Shown: in pieces, positions 17,756-25,100 of the stretch
How the letters are laid out: the number at the start of each line of letters is the position of its first letter
Position numbering within the stretch: position 1 is the stretch's first letter
Assembly (NCBI RefSeq): GCF_003931565.1
Contig: NZ_RRYI01000007.1
Span: 186,001-250,000 of the forward strand
From: Caulobacter sp. 602-1
GTDB taxonomy: Bacteria; Pseudomonadota; Alphaproteobacteria; Caulobacterales; Caulobacteraceae
Length of the DNA stretch: 64,000 bases
Direction: 5' to 3'
The notes under the pieces: generated by a model
Database searches by the model: none
What the model was told of the DNA's origin: nothing
Seen by the model: only the letters and a program-made list of their open reading frames with translations
Made by a program: the position numbers and the translations under genes

Positions 17756-18614
17756 CCTTGTCGTTGGCGTCGGCCAGCACGCGCAGCATCTCGGCCGAGA
17801 ACATAGAGCTGGCCAGGCGCTGACCGCCGCCCATGCTCGAGGCGCCCGAGCCGCCGAACGGGTTGGCGGCGTCCTGCGAGCCGCGCAGGATCAGGTCGAC
17901 CATCGCCTCCTGCTGGCGGATGCGCTCCAGACGGCGACCGCCGGCATATTGCATGAAGCCCTGGTCGCCCTCGGGCAGCTTGACGGTGTCCGGCTGCTCG
18001 GTGACTCGCGTCGCGCCGCCGGTCCTGGTCAGGTTGGCATAGACCTCGCCCACCGTGGCGGCGCGGCCGTCCTTGTAGAAGATCGACCTGTTGGCCTGGG
18101 CCGCGTCCGGGAACATCGCCGCGGCGCTGGCGCCTGGCGAGGCGGTGGCGGCCTGGATCAGGCGCGCCGAACCTGCGGGCCCCAGGAAGTGGGCGGCGTA
18201 GAGCTCGCCGGCGGTCGGGTTGCGCCCCACCCGGCCCCGCAGATACGAGGCATGGTCGGAGGCCAGCTCACCAGCCATGAGCGAGGCGGCGTGCGGGTCG
18301 GCCTTGAGGCCCAGCACGGCCTTGCGGGCCTCGTCGCCATCGACCCGATAACGGCCGTCGGCGCCTTGCGAGATCAGATCGGCATAGCGGGCGTACCCAT
18401 ACTTGGAGCCGTGCTTCTTCAGCGTCGACAACCAGGTCTGGTCGACGAACTGGAAGAGCCCCGAAGCCGAAGAGGTCCGGGCCCTGGCGGCCGGGTTGAA
18501 TCCGCTCTCGCGTTTGGCCGTGCCCATCAGGAACGTGAAGTCGACCCCGGTCGCGCTGGAGGCGCGCTGGATCGCCGACTCGACGACGCTGCGGATGGAA
18601 CTGACGGCGGGCAT
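17742..18614 (-). CDS. Lytic transglycosylase (SLT-domain peptidoglycan hydrolase)
   Basis: 290 residues. The first 110 residues form an SLT domain: catalytic Glu36 in GTAKRESGFNP, then ASGLFQFVDQTWL with the conserved G-L-F-Q, and later GELYAAHFLGPAGSARLI. No signal peptide is visible, as in flagellar FlgJ-like and type-IV-pilus transglycosylases that are exported by their own machines. The C-terminal part (about 200-290) is low-complexity and helical. A perfect CtrA box lies 26 bases upstream, tying it to cell-cycle-timed polar structures. In Caulobacter a transglycosylase homologue, PleA, is needed for pili and flagellum; identity with it cannot be shown here. Confidence 0.87.
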   Translation of the reverse strand: MPAVSSIRSVVESAIQRASSATGVDFTFLMGTAKRESGFNPAARARTSSASGLFQFVDQTWLSTLKKHGSKYGYARYADLISQGADGRYRVDGDEARKAVLGLKADPHAASLMAGELASDHASYLRGRVGRNPTAGELYAAHFLGPAGSARLIQAATASPGASAAAMFPDAAQANRSIFYKDGRAATVGEVYANLTRTGGATRVTEQPDTVKLPEGDQGFMQYAGGRRLERIRQQEAMVDLILRGSQDAANPFGGSGASSMGGGQRLASSMFSAEMLRVLADANDKVKQR

Positions 18615-18639
18615 GGGCCTCAGGAGTCGGCGACTATGG

Positions 18640-18654
18640 TTAATTCGCGATTAA
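18640..18654. promoter_or_regulatory. CtrA binding box
   Basis: TTAA-TTCGCGA-TTAA matches the CtrA consensus TTAA-N7-TTAA exactly and is extended to a GGTTAAT/ATTAACC dyad. It lies 26 bases before the transglycosylase ATG and 154 bases before the divergent TonB-like gene. Confidence 0.75.
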
Positions 18655-18807
18655 CCACACTGACCAACCGGCCCCGGATGACGACATGCCGCACCCGCTC
18701 TTACAAGCGTAAGACAAATCGTCACGCAGATTACGATTGTCAATTTACAGTGTGACGGGTTCGTGTTGAACTTATCCTACAATTGTAATTCAGCGTAGGA
18801 GATCGAC

Positions 18808-19524
18808 ATGAACCTGGCTCTCCATCCCAACGGCTCCGGCATCCCCGGCCTGGATGACACGCCGCGCAAGCCGTCGAAGGCGCTGGTCATCGGCATCGCC
18901 GTGTCGGCCGCCGCGCACCTGGCCCTGATCGGCTACCTAGCCTACACCAAGTACGTCACGCCGCTGCCGATGGCGCAGGAGGATCCGGGCTTCAGGCTGG
19001 AGTTGCCCTACGCGCCGCCGAAGCCGCCCCCGCCTCCCCCGCCGACGACCCAGCCGCCGCCTCGGAACCAGATCCGGTTACACACGCCAATTCCAACGCC
19101 CATCCCCGCACCCGATCCCCTCCCCATCAAGCCCGTGGAGATTCCTCCCGGTCCGACCGTCACCGGCCCGCCGGTGATGCCGACGATCCCGGCCGCGCCG
19201 GCGCAGCCCCCCGCGCCCCAGCCCAAGGTGATCACCCGCGCCAACTGGCTGCGCACGCCCTCGGCGGACGAAGTCTCGCGCTACTATCCGGAAAGCGCCC
19301 AGCGGCGCGGCGTGTCCGGCTCGGCGACGTTGAGTTGCACGGTCGCCCTCAACGGCGCGGTCCGCGATTGCACGGTGGCCACCGAGACGCCTCCCGACGA
19401 GGGCTTCGGCGGCGCGGCGCTGAAGATTTCGCGCTTCTTCAAGATGAAGCCGCAGATGGAGAACGGCCAAGCCGTGGACGGCGCCACAGTCCGCATCCCG
19501 ATCCGGTTCAGCGCGGGCGCCTGA
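18808..19524 (+). CDS. Orphan TonB-like energy transducer
   Basis: 238 residues. A cytoplasmic N-terminus of about 25 residues precedes one membrane helix (ALVIGIAVSAAAHLALIGYL). A proline-rich periplasmic spacer follows (about 66-145, PKPPPPPPPTT then PTPIP/PDPLPIKP). The C-terminal TonB domain (150-238) includes VSRYYPESAQRRGVSGSATL, a Cys-containing SCTVALNGAVRDCTV and FFKMKPQMENGQAVDG. It is closely related to the TonB encoded at 37107-37838 but has no ExbB/ExbD neighbours, so it probably borrows theirs. AGGAGA precedes the start, and an intrinsic terminator follows. Confidence 0.85.
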   Translation: MNLALHPNGSGIPGLDDTPRKPSKALVIGIAVSAAAHLALIGYLAYTKYVTPLPMAQEDPGFRLELPYAPPKPPPPPPPTTQPPPRNQIRLHTPIPTPIPAPDPLPIKPVEIPPGPTVTGPPVMPTIPAAPAQPPAPQPKVITRANWLRTPSADEVSRYYPESAQRRGVSGSATLSCTVALNGAVRDCTVATETPPDEGFGGAALKISRFFKMKPQMENGQAVDGATVRIPIRFSAGA

Positions 19525-19549
19525 AGCCCTCCTCCGACGCTGAAACGGC

Positions 19550-19588
19550 GGCCGGGTCGCCAGCCTTCCGCGACCCGGCCTTTTCTTT
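19550..19588 (+). terminator. Intrinsic terminator of the orphan tonB gene
   Basis: GGCCGGGTCGC (19550-19560) pairs perfectly with GCGACCCGGCC (19570-19580) and is followed by TTTTCTTT. It lies 26 bases after the stop codon. Confidence 0.9.
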
Positions 19589-19645
19589 GCTTGTCGCGCG
19601 TCCGGGCGGCGAACCGCGCACACTTCGCCTGACGCGCTCGCGATC

Positions 19646-20809
19646 TCAATAGCTTTTCGGCAGTCCCAGCACCCGCTCGGCGATGAAGTTCAGGATCATC
19701 TCGCGGCTGACCGGCGCGATGCGCGCGATCATCGCCTCGCGGAAGTAGCGCTCGACGTCATATTCCTTGGCGTAGCCCATGCCGCCATGGGCGAGAACCG
19801 CGTTCTCGCAGGCGTGGAAGCCAGCCTCGGCGCCCAGGTATTTGGCGGCGTTGGCCTCGGCCCCGCAGTCCTTGCCCTGGTCGTAGAGGGCGGCGGCCTT
19901 GAAGGCCAGAAGGTTGGCGGCCTCCAGTTCGGCCCAGGACTTGGCCAGAGGATGAGCCACGCCTTGGTTCTTTCCGATCGGCCGGCCGAACACGATCCGC
20001 TCGTTGGCGTAGGTAGTCGCCTTGGCCAGAGCCGCCCGCCCCAGGCCGATGGCCTCGACGGCGAACAGCACCCGCTCGGGATTGAGGCCGTGCAGCAGGT
20101 AGGCGAAGCCCTTGCCCTCCTCCCCGACCAGATCCTCGGCCGGGACGAACAGGTCCTCGATGAAGAGCATGTTACACTCGACAGCCTTGCGACCCATCTT
20201 CGGGATCGGCTTGGCCTCGATCTTCTCGGCGTCTGTGTAGAACAGCGACAGGCCTTGGTGCGGCTTGGCGCACTGGTCCTTGGGCGTGGTGCGGGCGATG
20301 ATCAGGATCTTGTTGGCGCGCTGAGCGCCGGTGGTCCAGATCTTCCGCCCGTTCAGACGATAGCCGCCGTCGACCTTCTCGGCGCGGGTCTCCAGGCTGG
20401 AGGTGTCCAGGCCCGAGTTCGGCTCGGTCACGGCGAAGCACATCTTGTCCTCGCCCGAGATGATCCGGGGCAGCAGGCGATCGCGCTGCTCGTCCGAGCC
20501 GAACTTCACCAGCGGCATCGGGCCGAAGATGTTGAGATGGATGGCCGAGGCCCCCGAGAAACCCGCGCCCGACTGGGCCACGGTCTGCATCATCACCGCA
20601 GCCTCTGTCAGGCCCAGGCCCGCCCCGCCGACGCTTTCCGGCATGGCCACGCCCAGCCAGCCGCCCTCGGCGATGGCGGCCACGAATTCCTCGGGGAAGA
20701 TTCCGGTCTCGTCCGTGCGGCGCCAGTATTCATCGTCGAAGGCGGCGCACACCTTGGCCACGCCCTCGCGGATGGCTTCCTGCTCTTCGGTCAACCAGAA
20801 TCCGGACAT
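19646..20809 (-). CDS. Acyl-CoA dehydrogenase family protein
   Basis: 387 residues from the ATG at 20809, preceded by GGGGAG; the frame continues to 20899 without a ribosome site. It opens FWLTEEQEAIREGVAKVCA. FAD/substrate motifs are present: CFAVTEPNSGLDTSSLETRAE, GRKIWTTGAQRANKILIIARTT and the C-terminal signature HACENAVLAHGGMGYAKEYDVERYFREAMIARIAPVS. It introduces the trans-2 double bond into an acyl-CoA, passing electrons to ETF; chain specificity is unknown. It is 22 bases downstream of the ThiO-like gene and may share its transcript. Confidence 0.92.
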   Translation of the reverse strand: MSGFWLTEEQEAIREGVAKVCAAFDDEYWRRTDETGIFPEEFVAAIAEGGWLGVAMPESVGGAGLGLTEAAVMMQTVAQSGAGFSGASAIHLNIFGPMPLVKFGSDEQRDRLLPRIISGEDKMCFAVTEPNSGLDTSSLETRAEKVDGGYRLNGRKIWTTGAQRANKILIIARTTPKDQCAKPHQGLSLFYTDAEKIEAKPIPKMGRKAVECNMLFIEDLFVPAEDLVGEEGKGFAYLLHGLNPERVLFAVEAIGLGRAALAKATTYANERIVFGRPIGKNQGVAHPLAKSWAELEAANLLAFKAAALYDQGKDCGAEANAAKYLGAEAGFHACENAVLAHGGMGYAKEYDVERYFREAMIARIAPVSREMILNFIAERVLGLPKSY

Positions 20810-20831
20810 CCGGCCCCACTCCCCTGCGTTG

Positions 20832-21842
20832 TCAGCTCTCGGACTTCTCGAAACGGCGCGCGTCCATGACAACGGCGTCCGGGCCCGGGTTATCGCCATT
20901 CAGATACGCCGCGACCATGTCAGCCACAAGCGGCGCGAACAGCCAACCGTTTCGCCGCGCGCCCACGGCCAGCAGGACCCCGGGCGCCCGGCTCCAGCCC
21001 ACCAGCGGCAGACCGTCGGGCGTGGTGACGCGGACGCCGACCTCGACCTTGGCCGCGTCGAGATCCAGTTCCGGCCGCAAGGCCCAGGCCGCGGCCCGCA
21101 ACCCTTGGGTCGCCGAGGCGTCCGGCGCGAGGTCGTCGCGGCCAGTCTCCATGGTCGCGCCGATGGCCAGACCCTCGCCCGGCGCCAGATAGACGCCCTC
21201 GCCCCGCACGACCATGTCGCCGGTCTCGGCGGAGACCCGCAGGATCTGGCCCTTGATCGGCGCGAGAGCCTGGGTCTCCGGCGCCAGGCGGCCGGCTCGC
21301 GCGCCAGGGCCGGTGGCCAGCACCAGGGCGTCGAACGCTTCGACGCGGCCGTCCGCTAGGGTCAGGACACCGGGGGCGAAGGCCTCGACCGTTCCGGCCT
21401 CGAACCGCGCCCCGGCGGCTTGCGCCGCCGCGCGCATCGACGCCAGCGCGGGACGCGCCTCGATACGCCAGTCCTCGGCGGTCGCGTCCGCGTCGGGTAG
21501 GCCGAGGGCCGCAAGTCGCTCGCCGACTTGGCCGCGCCAGGCATCGGAGCCCTCGAACCGCACGCCGGCGCGAGCCAGGGTGATTCCAAGGTCATCCGCG
21601 AAGGCCGGCCACAGGTCGCGGGCGCGACGCATGATGGAGAGGTGCCCGCGCGAGGCGGGATCGAACAGCGCCTCGCTGACCGGCGCCAGCATGCCGGCGG
21701 CCACGCCCGAAGCATTGTCGCCCGGCGCGGCCGGATCGAACACGGTGAGCTTGAACCCGGCTCGCGCCAGGCGCAGCGCCAGGGCGGATCCGAATGCGCC
21801 GGCGCCAGCCACGGCGATACGCGCGCCTGAATGAAGTTTCAT
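20832..21842 (-). CDS. thiO: FAD-dependent amino-acid oxidase (glycine oxidase ThiO-like)
   Basis: 336 residues from the ATG at 21842. The N-terminal Rossmann motif is VAGAGAFGSALALRLARAGF. VAAGMLAPVSEALFDP and GQILRVSAETGDMVVRGEGVYLAPGEG match the DAO/ThiO fold, and GLPLVGWSRAPGVLLAVGARRNGWLFAPLVADMVAAYL is the C-terminal FAD loop. ThiO makes dehydroglycine for the thiazole of thiamine, but there are no thi genes nearby, so another D-amino-acid or sarcosine-type oxidase role is possible. AAAGGTG lies upstream. Confidence 0.75.
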   Translation of the reverse strand: MKLHSGARIAVAGAGAFGSALALRLARAGFKLTVFDPAAPGDNASGVAAGMLAPVSEALFDPASRGHLSIMRRARDLWPAFADDLGITLARAGVRFEGSDAWRGQVGERLAALGLPDADATAEDWRIEARPALASMRAAAQAAGARFEAGTVEAFAPGVLTLADGRVEAFDALVLATGPGARAGRLAPETQALAPIKGQILRVSAETGDMVVRGEGVYLAPGEGLAIGATMETGRDDLAPDASATQGLRAAAWALRPELDLDAAKVEVGVRVTTPDGLPLVGWSRAPGVLLAVGARRNGWLFAPLVADMVAAYLNGDNPGPDAVVMDARRFEKSES

Positions 21843-22059
21843 GGCGCGCAAACACCTTTCAGGCGCACGAACGTCAAGTCCGGACCGACCATGTTCGTTA
21901 CTCGATCTATTCATCATTAACGATAGTAAATCGAGCGCGACACTTTGGCGCGAAGACCCGTTCCGTGCACGTCCGTACGTGACGATGCAGCCAAGCTGTG
22001 TCTATACCCGTTAACATTGGCATGAAGGCCGCCAAGCGGCGCAGATGGAATAGAGGCGG

Positions 22060-22467
22060 ATGAACGATCGACCCGCAGTCGAACCAGCCCACCCCGTTGA
22101 TCTCTATGTGGGCGCCCGGCTGAGAATTCGCCGCAAGATGATGGGACTTTCCCAAACCCAGGTCGCCGACGCTCTGGGCATCACCTTTCAGCAGATCCAG
22201 AAGTACGAGCGTGGCGCCAACCGCATCAGCGCCAGCAAGCTCTATGATGCCGCCAAGTTGCTGCAAGCGCCTGTCTCCTACTTCTTCGAGGGCCTCGAGA
22301 ATACCGACGGCGGCATCGACGATGGTTTCGCCCAGCGTATGACCGAGTTCGTCTCCACGCCCGAGGGCCTGGAGCTGGCTAGCCTGTTCCCGCGCCTGTC
22401 GGATCGCCGCCTGCGCCGCCGGGTCGTCGACCTGGTCCGCGCCATGGTGGACGACGAAGCGCCCTAA
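22060..22467 (+). CDS. XRE-family transcriptional regulator
   Basis: 135 residues. The Cro/C1 HTH occupies about residues 15-70: VGARLRIRRKMMGLSQTQVA, ALGITFQQIQKYERGANRIS and ASKLYDAAKLLQAPVSYFFEGL. The C-terminal tail contains FVSTPEGLELASLFPRL and an Arg-rich RRLRRRVVDLVRAM helix. This layout is common to a widespread alphaproteobacterial XRE group that acts globally on envelope and cell-cycle genes, but no target is visible. It has its own terminator and is divergent from the ThiO-like gene across a 217-base AT-richer gap containing CACGT-N4-ACGTG (21968-21981). Confidence 0.88.
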   Translation: MNDRPAVEPAHPVDLYVGARLRIRRKMMGLSQTQVADALGITFQQIQKYERGANRISASKLYDAAKLLQAPVSYFFEGLENTDGGIDDGFAQRMTEFVSTPEGLELASLFPRLSDRRLRRRVVDLVRAMVDDEAP

Positions 22468-22493
22468 ACGGCTTCCACTCAGTACCGCTTTCG

Positions 22494-22526
22494 AAGGGCC
22501 CGCGATGCGTGAATCGCGGGCCTTTT
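22494..22526 (+). terminator. Intrinsic terminator after the XRE gene
   Basis: GGCCCGCGAT (22497-22506) pairs perfectly with ATCGCGGGCC (22513-22522), flanked by AAG on the left and TTTT on the right. It isolates the XRE gene from the sigma-T-type promoter eight bases further on. Confidence 0.9.
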
Positions 22527-22533
22527 CGCATCC

Positions 22534-22559
22534 GGAACCGCCCCTCCCCGCTCGCCGTT
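22534..22559 (+). promoter_or_regulatory. EcfG/sigma-T-type promoter of the topoisomerase IB gene
   Basis: GGAACC (22534-22539), 16 bases, then CGTT (22556-22559) is an exact match to the GGAACC-N16-CGTT element used by the general-stress sigma factor of Caulobacter (SigT) and other alphaproteobacteria (EcfG/RpoE2). The start codon is 35 bases downstream. Confidence 0.8.
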
Positions 22560-22594
22560 GATCCGACGACGGAGCGGCGACGAGGGCCAACGAC

Positions 22595-23626
22595 ATGCCA
22601 CGCGACACGGTCGATCTTCAGCCGGTCTCGCCCGGCCTTCTCTATGTCAATGACGACGATCCCGGCTTGCGGCGGATCAAGAGCGGCGCGGGTTTCGACT
22701 ATCGCGATTCCGACGGCGATCCCGTCGATGACGCCGGAACGCTCGAGCGCATCCGCGCCCTGGCCATTCCGCCGGCCTGGACCGATGTTTGGATCTGCCC
22801 CTCTCCGCACGGTCATATCCAGGCCACCGGCCGCGACCAGAGGGGCCGCAAGCAGTACCGCTATCACGACGGCTGGCGGCGCGACCGCGACGGGCTGAAG
22901 TTCGGTCGCATGATCGCCTTCGGCCGCGCCTTGCCCAAGCTGCGCGTGCAGGTCGAAAAGGACCTCGCCCGCCGCGGCCTGCCCCGCGACAAGGTCGTCG
23001 CCGCCGTCGCGCGGCTGATGGAGCTGACCCTGATCCGCGTGGGCAACGAGGCCTACGCCAAGGAGAACAAGAGTTTCGGCCTGACCACCCTGCGCGACCG
23101 CCACGCCAGGCTGTCCAGCGTCGGCGGCACGTTTCAGTTCAAGGGCAAGAGCGGCGTGGTCCACACGACCGGCTTCCGCGATCGTCGTCTGGCCCGCATC
23201 GTCAAGGCCTGCCAGGACATCCCCGGCCAGCGGCTGTTCCAGTATCTCGACGAGGACGGCCAGCGCCGCACCGTCGAGAGCGCCGACGTCAACGCCTATA
23301 TCCGCGCGGCGATGGGCCAGGACTTCTCGGCCAAGGACTTCCGCACCTGGGCCGGCACCCTGGCTGCGGCGCGCGCCCTGTGCCTGATCCCCAAGGCGAC
23401 CAGCGCTACGGAAGCCAAGCGCAACGTCAACACCTGCGTGAAGGCGGTGGCCGGACTGCTCGGCAACACCGCCGCCGTCTGCCGAGGTTCGTATATCCAT
23501 CCGCTGGTGCTGGAATCCTATCAGCAGGGCGTGCTGCCGCTGAAGCCCGGCCGCTCGGAGCGCGCCTTCGAACTGGCCACCATCCGCTTCCTGGAAGCGG
23601 CGCAGGCCTCGTGCGCCGAAGCCTAG
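22595..23626 (+). CDS. DNA topoisomerase IB (poxvirus-like)
   Basis: 343 residues, the usual length of bacterial type IB topoisomerases. The N-terminal domain includes LRRIKSGAGFDYRD and ICPSPHGHIQATGRDQRGRKQYRYH. Catalytic residues are visible: Arg148 in LIRVGNEAYAKENKSFGLTT, Lys in QFKGKSG, Arg250 in DFRTWAGTLAAAR, and nucleophile Tyr300 in CRGSYIHPLVLESY. It relaxes supercoils through a 3'-phosphotyrosine intermediate. It is the first gene of the NHEJ locus, immediately before ku, and has its own sigma-T-type promoter. Confidence 0.94.
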   Translation: MPRDTVDLQPVSPGLLYVNDDDPGLRRIKSGAGFDYRDSDGDPVDDAGTLERIRALAIPPAWTDVWICPSPHGHIQATGRDQRGRKQYRYHDGWRRDRDGLKFGRMIAFGRALPKLRVQVEKDLARRGLPRDKVVAAVARLMELTLIRVGNEAYAKENKSFGLTTLRDRHARLSSVGGTFQFKGKSGVVHTTGFRDRRLARIVKACQDIPGQRLFQYLDEDGQRRTVESADVNAYIRAAMGQDFSAKDFRTWAGTLAAARALCLIPKATSATEAKRNVNTCVKAVAGLLGNTAAVCRGSYIHPLVLESYQQGVLPLKPGRSERAFELATIRFLEAAQASCAEA

Positions 23627-23643
23627 AGCCTGTCTCAAACACT

Positions 23644-23691
23644 TGGAGTGTGGCAGCCGAAACCGCTCACACTTTCGGCTGCCACGCTCCA
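23644..23691. repeat. Long hairpin between topoisomerase IB and ku
   Basis: Nineteen-base arms (23644-23662 and 23673-23691, core GTGGCAGCCGAAA/TTTCGGCTGCCAC) pair fully in RNA, with one U-G wobble, around a ten-base loop. It lies 17 bases after the topoisomerase stop and two bases before the -35 element of the ku promoter. No T-run follows. It may insulate the two genes or end the first transcript with Rho. Confidence 0.8.
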
Positions 23692-23693
23692 GC

Positions 23694-23719
23694 GGAACGC
23701 CCGCGCGCCGAGCGTCGTT
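23694..23719 (+). promoter_or_regulatory. EcfG/sigma-T-type promoter of ku
   Basis: GGAAC (23694-23698), 17 bases, then CGTT (23716-23719) matches the general-stress promoter consensus with the same spacing as the one before topoisomerase IB. The ku ATG is 27 bases further on, giving a short leader with GGAG. Confidence 0.8.
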
Positions 23720-23746
23720 GAGTCGGCTCGAACGGAGAAAACGCCC

Positions 23747-24598
23747 ATGGCCGCCGGCCGCCCCACCTGGCAGGGCCACCTGCGCCTGTCGCTCGTGACC
23801 TGCCCCGTCGCGATGTACACCGCCACCGACGCCGGCGGCGACGTGCGCTTCAACATGCTGCACAAGAAGACCCACAACCGGATCCGGATGATCCCGACCG
23901 ATCCGGACCTGGGCCCCATCGAGCGCTCCGACATCGTCAAGGGCTACGAGTACGAGAAGGGCGAGTACGTCGTCATCACCCAGGACGAAATCGACGACGT
24001 GCGCCTGGAAAGCACCCGCACCATCGATATCGAGACCTTCGTACCGGCGGCCGACATCGACCGGCTCTATTGGGACAATCCGTATTTCCTGGTTCCCGAC
24101 GGCAAGCTGGCCGCCGAGGCCTATGGCGTGATCCGCGAGGCGATGAGCAAGGAAGGCCAGGTCGCCCTGGGCCGCGTGGTCATGCACCAGCGTGAGCGCC
24201 TGCTGGCCATCGAGCCGCGCGACAACGGCATGGTCGCCTGGTCCCTCCGCAATCGTCGCGAGGTGCGCGACGCCGCGACCTATTTCGACGCCATCCCCGA
24301 CAAGAAGCCCGACGCGGCGATGATCCAGATCGCCCAGAAGATCATCGAGCAGAAGGAAGGCCCCTTCGATCCCGAGCAGTTCAACGACCGGTATGAAGAC
24401 GCGTTACGGGCGCTGATCAAGGAGAAGCAGAAGGGTAAGGGCCGAAAGGTCTCCGCGCCGGAACCGCCCGAGGACACCAATGTGGTGGACCTGATGGAGG
24501 CGCTGCGGAGCAGCCTGGGCAAGGCTCCGGCGAAGGCTGGAGCTGCCCCAAAAAAGACGAACACGCACAAGGCAGCGCCGAAGAAAAAGGCGGGTTAG
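23747..24598 (+). CDS. ku: Ku protein, non-homologous end joining
   Basis: 283 residues from the ATG at 23747 (GGAG upstream); the frame runs back to 23648 through the hairpin and promoter and is not used. It opens RPTWQGHLRLSLVTCPVAMY and continues with FNMLHKKTHNRIRM, DIVKGYEYEKGEYVVITQDE and AYGVIREAMSKEGQVALGRVVM, the bacterial Ku core that forms a homodimeric ring on DNA ends. The C-terminal tail (about 225-283) is Lys/Ala/Pro-rich (PAKAGAAPKKTNTHKAAPKKKAG) and likely binds DNA or LigD. It converges with the NTF2-like gene (4-base overlap), beyond which lies ligD. Confidence 0.96.
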   Translation: MAAGRPTWQGHLRLSLVTCPVAMYTATDAGGDVRFNMLHKKTHNRIRMIPTDPDLGPIERSDIVKGYEYEKGEYVVITQDEIDDVRLESTRTIDIETFVPAADIDRLYWDNPYFLVPDGKLAAEAYGVIREAMSKEGQVALGRVVMHQRERLLAIEPRDNGMVAWSLRNRREVRDAATYFDAIPDKKPDAAMIQIAQKIIEQKEGPFDPEQFNDRYEDALRALIKEKQKGKGRKVSAPEPPEDTNVVDLMEALRSSLGKAPAKAGAAPKKTNTHKAAPKKKAG

Positions 24599-25020
24599 GC
24601 GGGCTTGCTCAGCAGTTCTTTCAGGCGCGGGCCGGCCTTGGCGGCCATGGCCTCGCCCACGGCCGCGGCGGCGTTGGCCGGGCGGATCATCACCTCGAAT
24701 TCCTTGATCCTGCCGGCGTCGTCGAAAGAGATGATGTCGATGCCCTTGAGCTTCTTGTCGCCGACGCGCGCGCTGAACTCCAGCACCACCGCCTCATGGC
24801 CCTCGGACCAGAATTCTCGATGATAGGCGAAGTCCTCGAAGATGGTGTTGACCGTGGCGATGATGTGCACGAGCGGTTCCACGCCCGGATACGGCGTGAA
24901 GAACGCCGGAGAGCGGAACACCACCGTTTCGGCGGCGAGGGGCCTTAGGCGATCAAACTCGCGTTTTTCCAGCAGGTCGTGCCAAGTTTCCAGCGTTTGC
25001 AGCGCCTGTTCGCGGGCCAT
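24595..25020 (-). CDS. SnoaL/NTF2-like fold protein
   Basis: 141 residues. The sequence fits a single NTF2-like cone: helix QALQTLETWHDLLEKREFDRL, then VVFRSPAFFTPYPGVEPLVHIIATV, EFWSEGHEAVVLEFSARVGDKKLKGIDIISFDDAGRIKEFEVMIRP, and the C-terminal helix. Such proteins bind or isomerise small hydrophobic molecules; no catalytic pair is obvious. It stands between ku and ligD, pointing toward ku, with a four-base overlap at the stop codons. A role in end joining is not indicated by the fold. Confidence 0.78.
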   Translation of the reverse strand: MAREQALQTLETWHDLLEKREFDRLRPLAAETVVFRSPAFFTPYPGVEPLVHIIATVNTIFEDFAYHREFWSEGHEAVVLEFSARVGDKKLKGIDIISFDDAGRIKEFEVMIRPANAAAAVGEAMAAKAGPRLKELLSKPA

Positions 25021-25100
25021 GCCTTACCTCCCTATGATCCTGGCGGTAGACGGCGCCGGATAGCGGTACTGTAAAATCCGCGAGACCGCCGTCAACGCCG

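Noticed and set aside
22379..24187. 602-codon minus-strand open frame across topIB and ku
   Set aside because: It is antisense to two clear genes and runs through a terminator and two promoters. Shadow.
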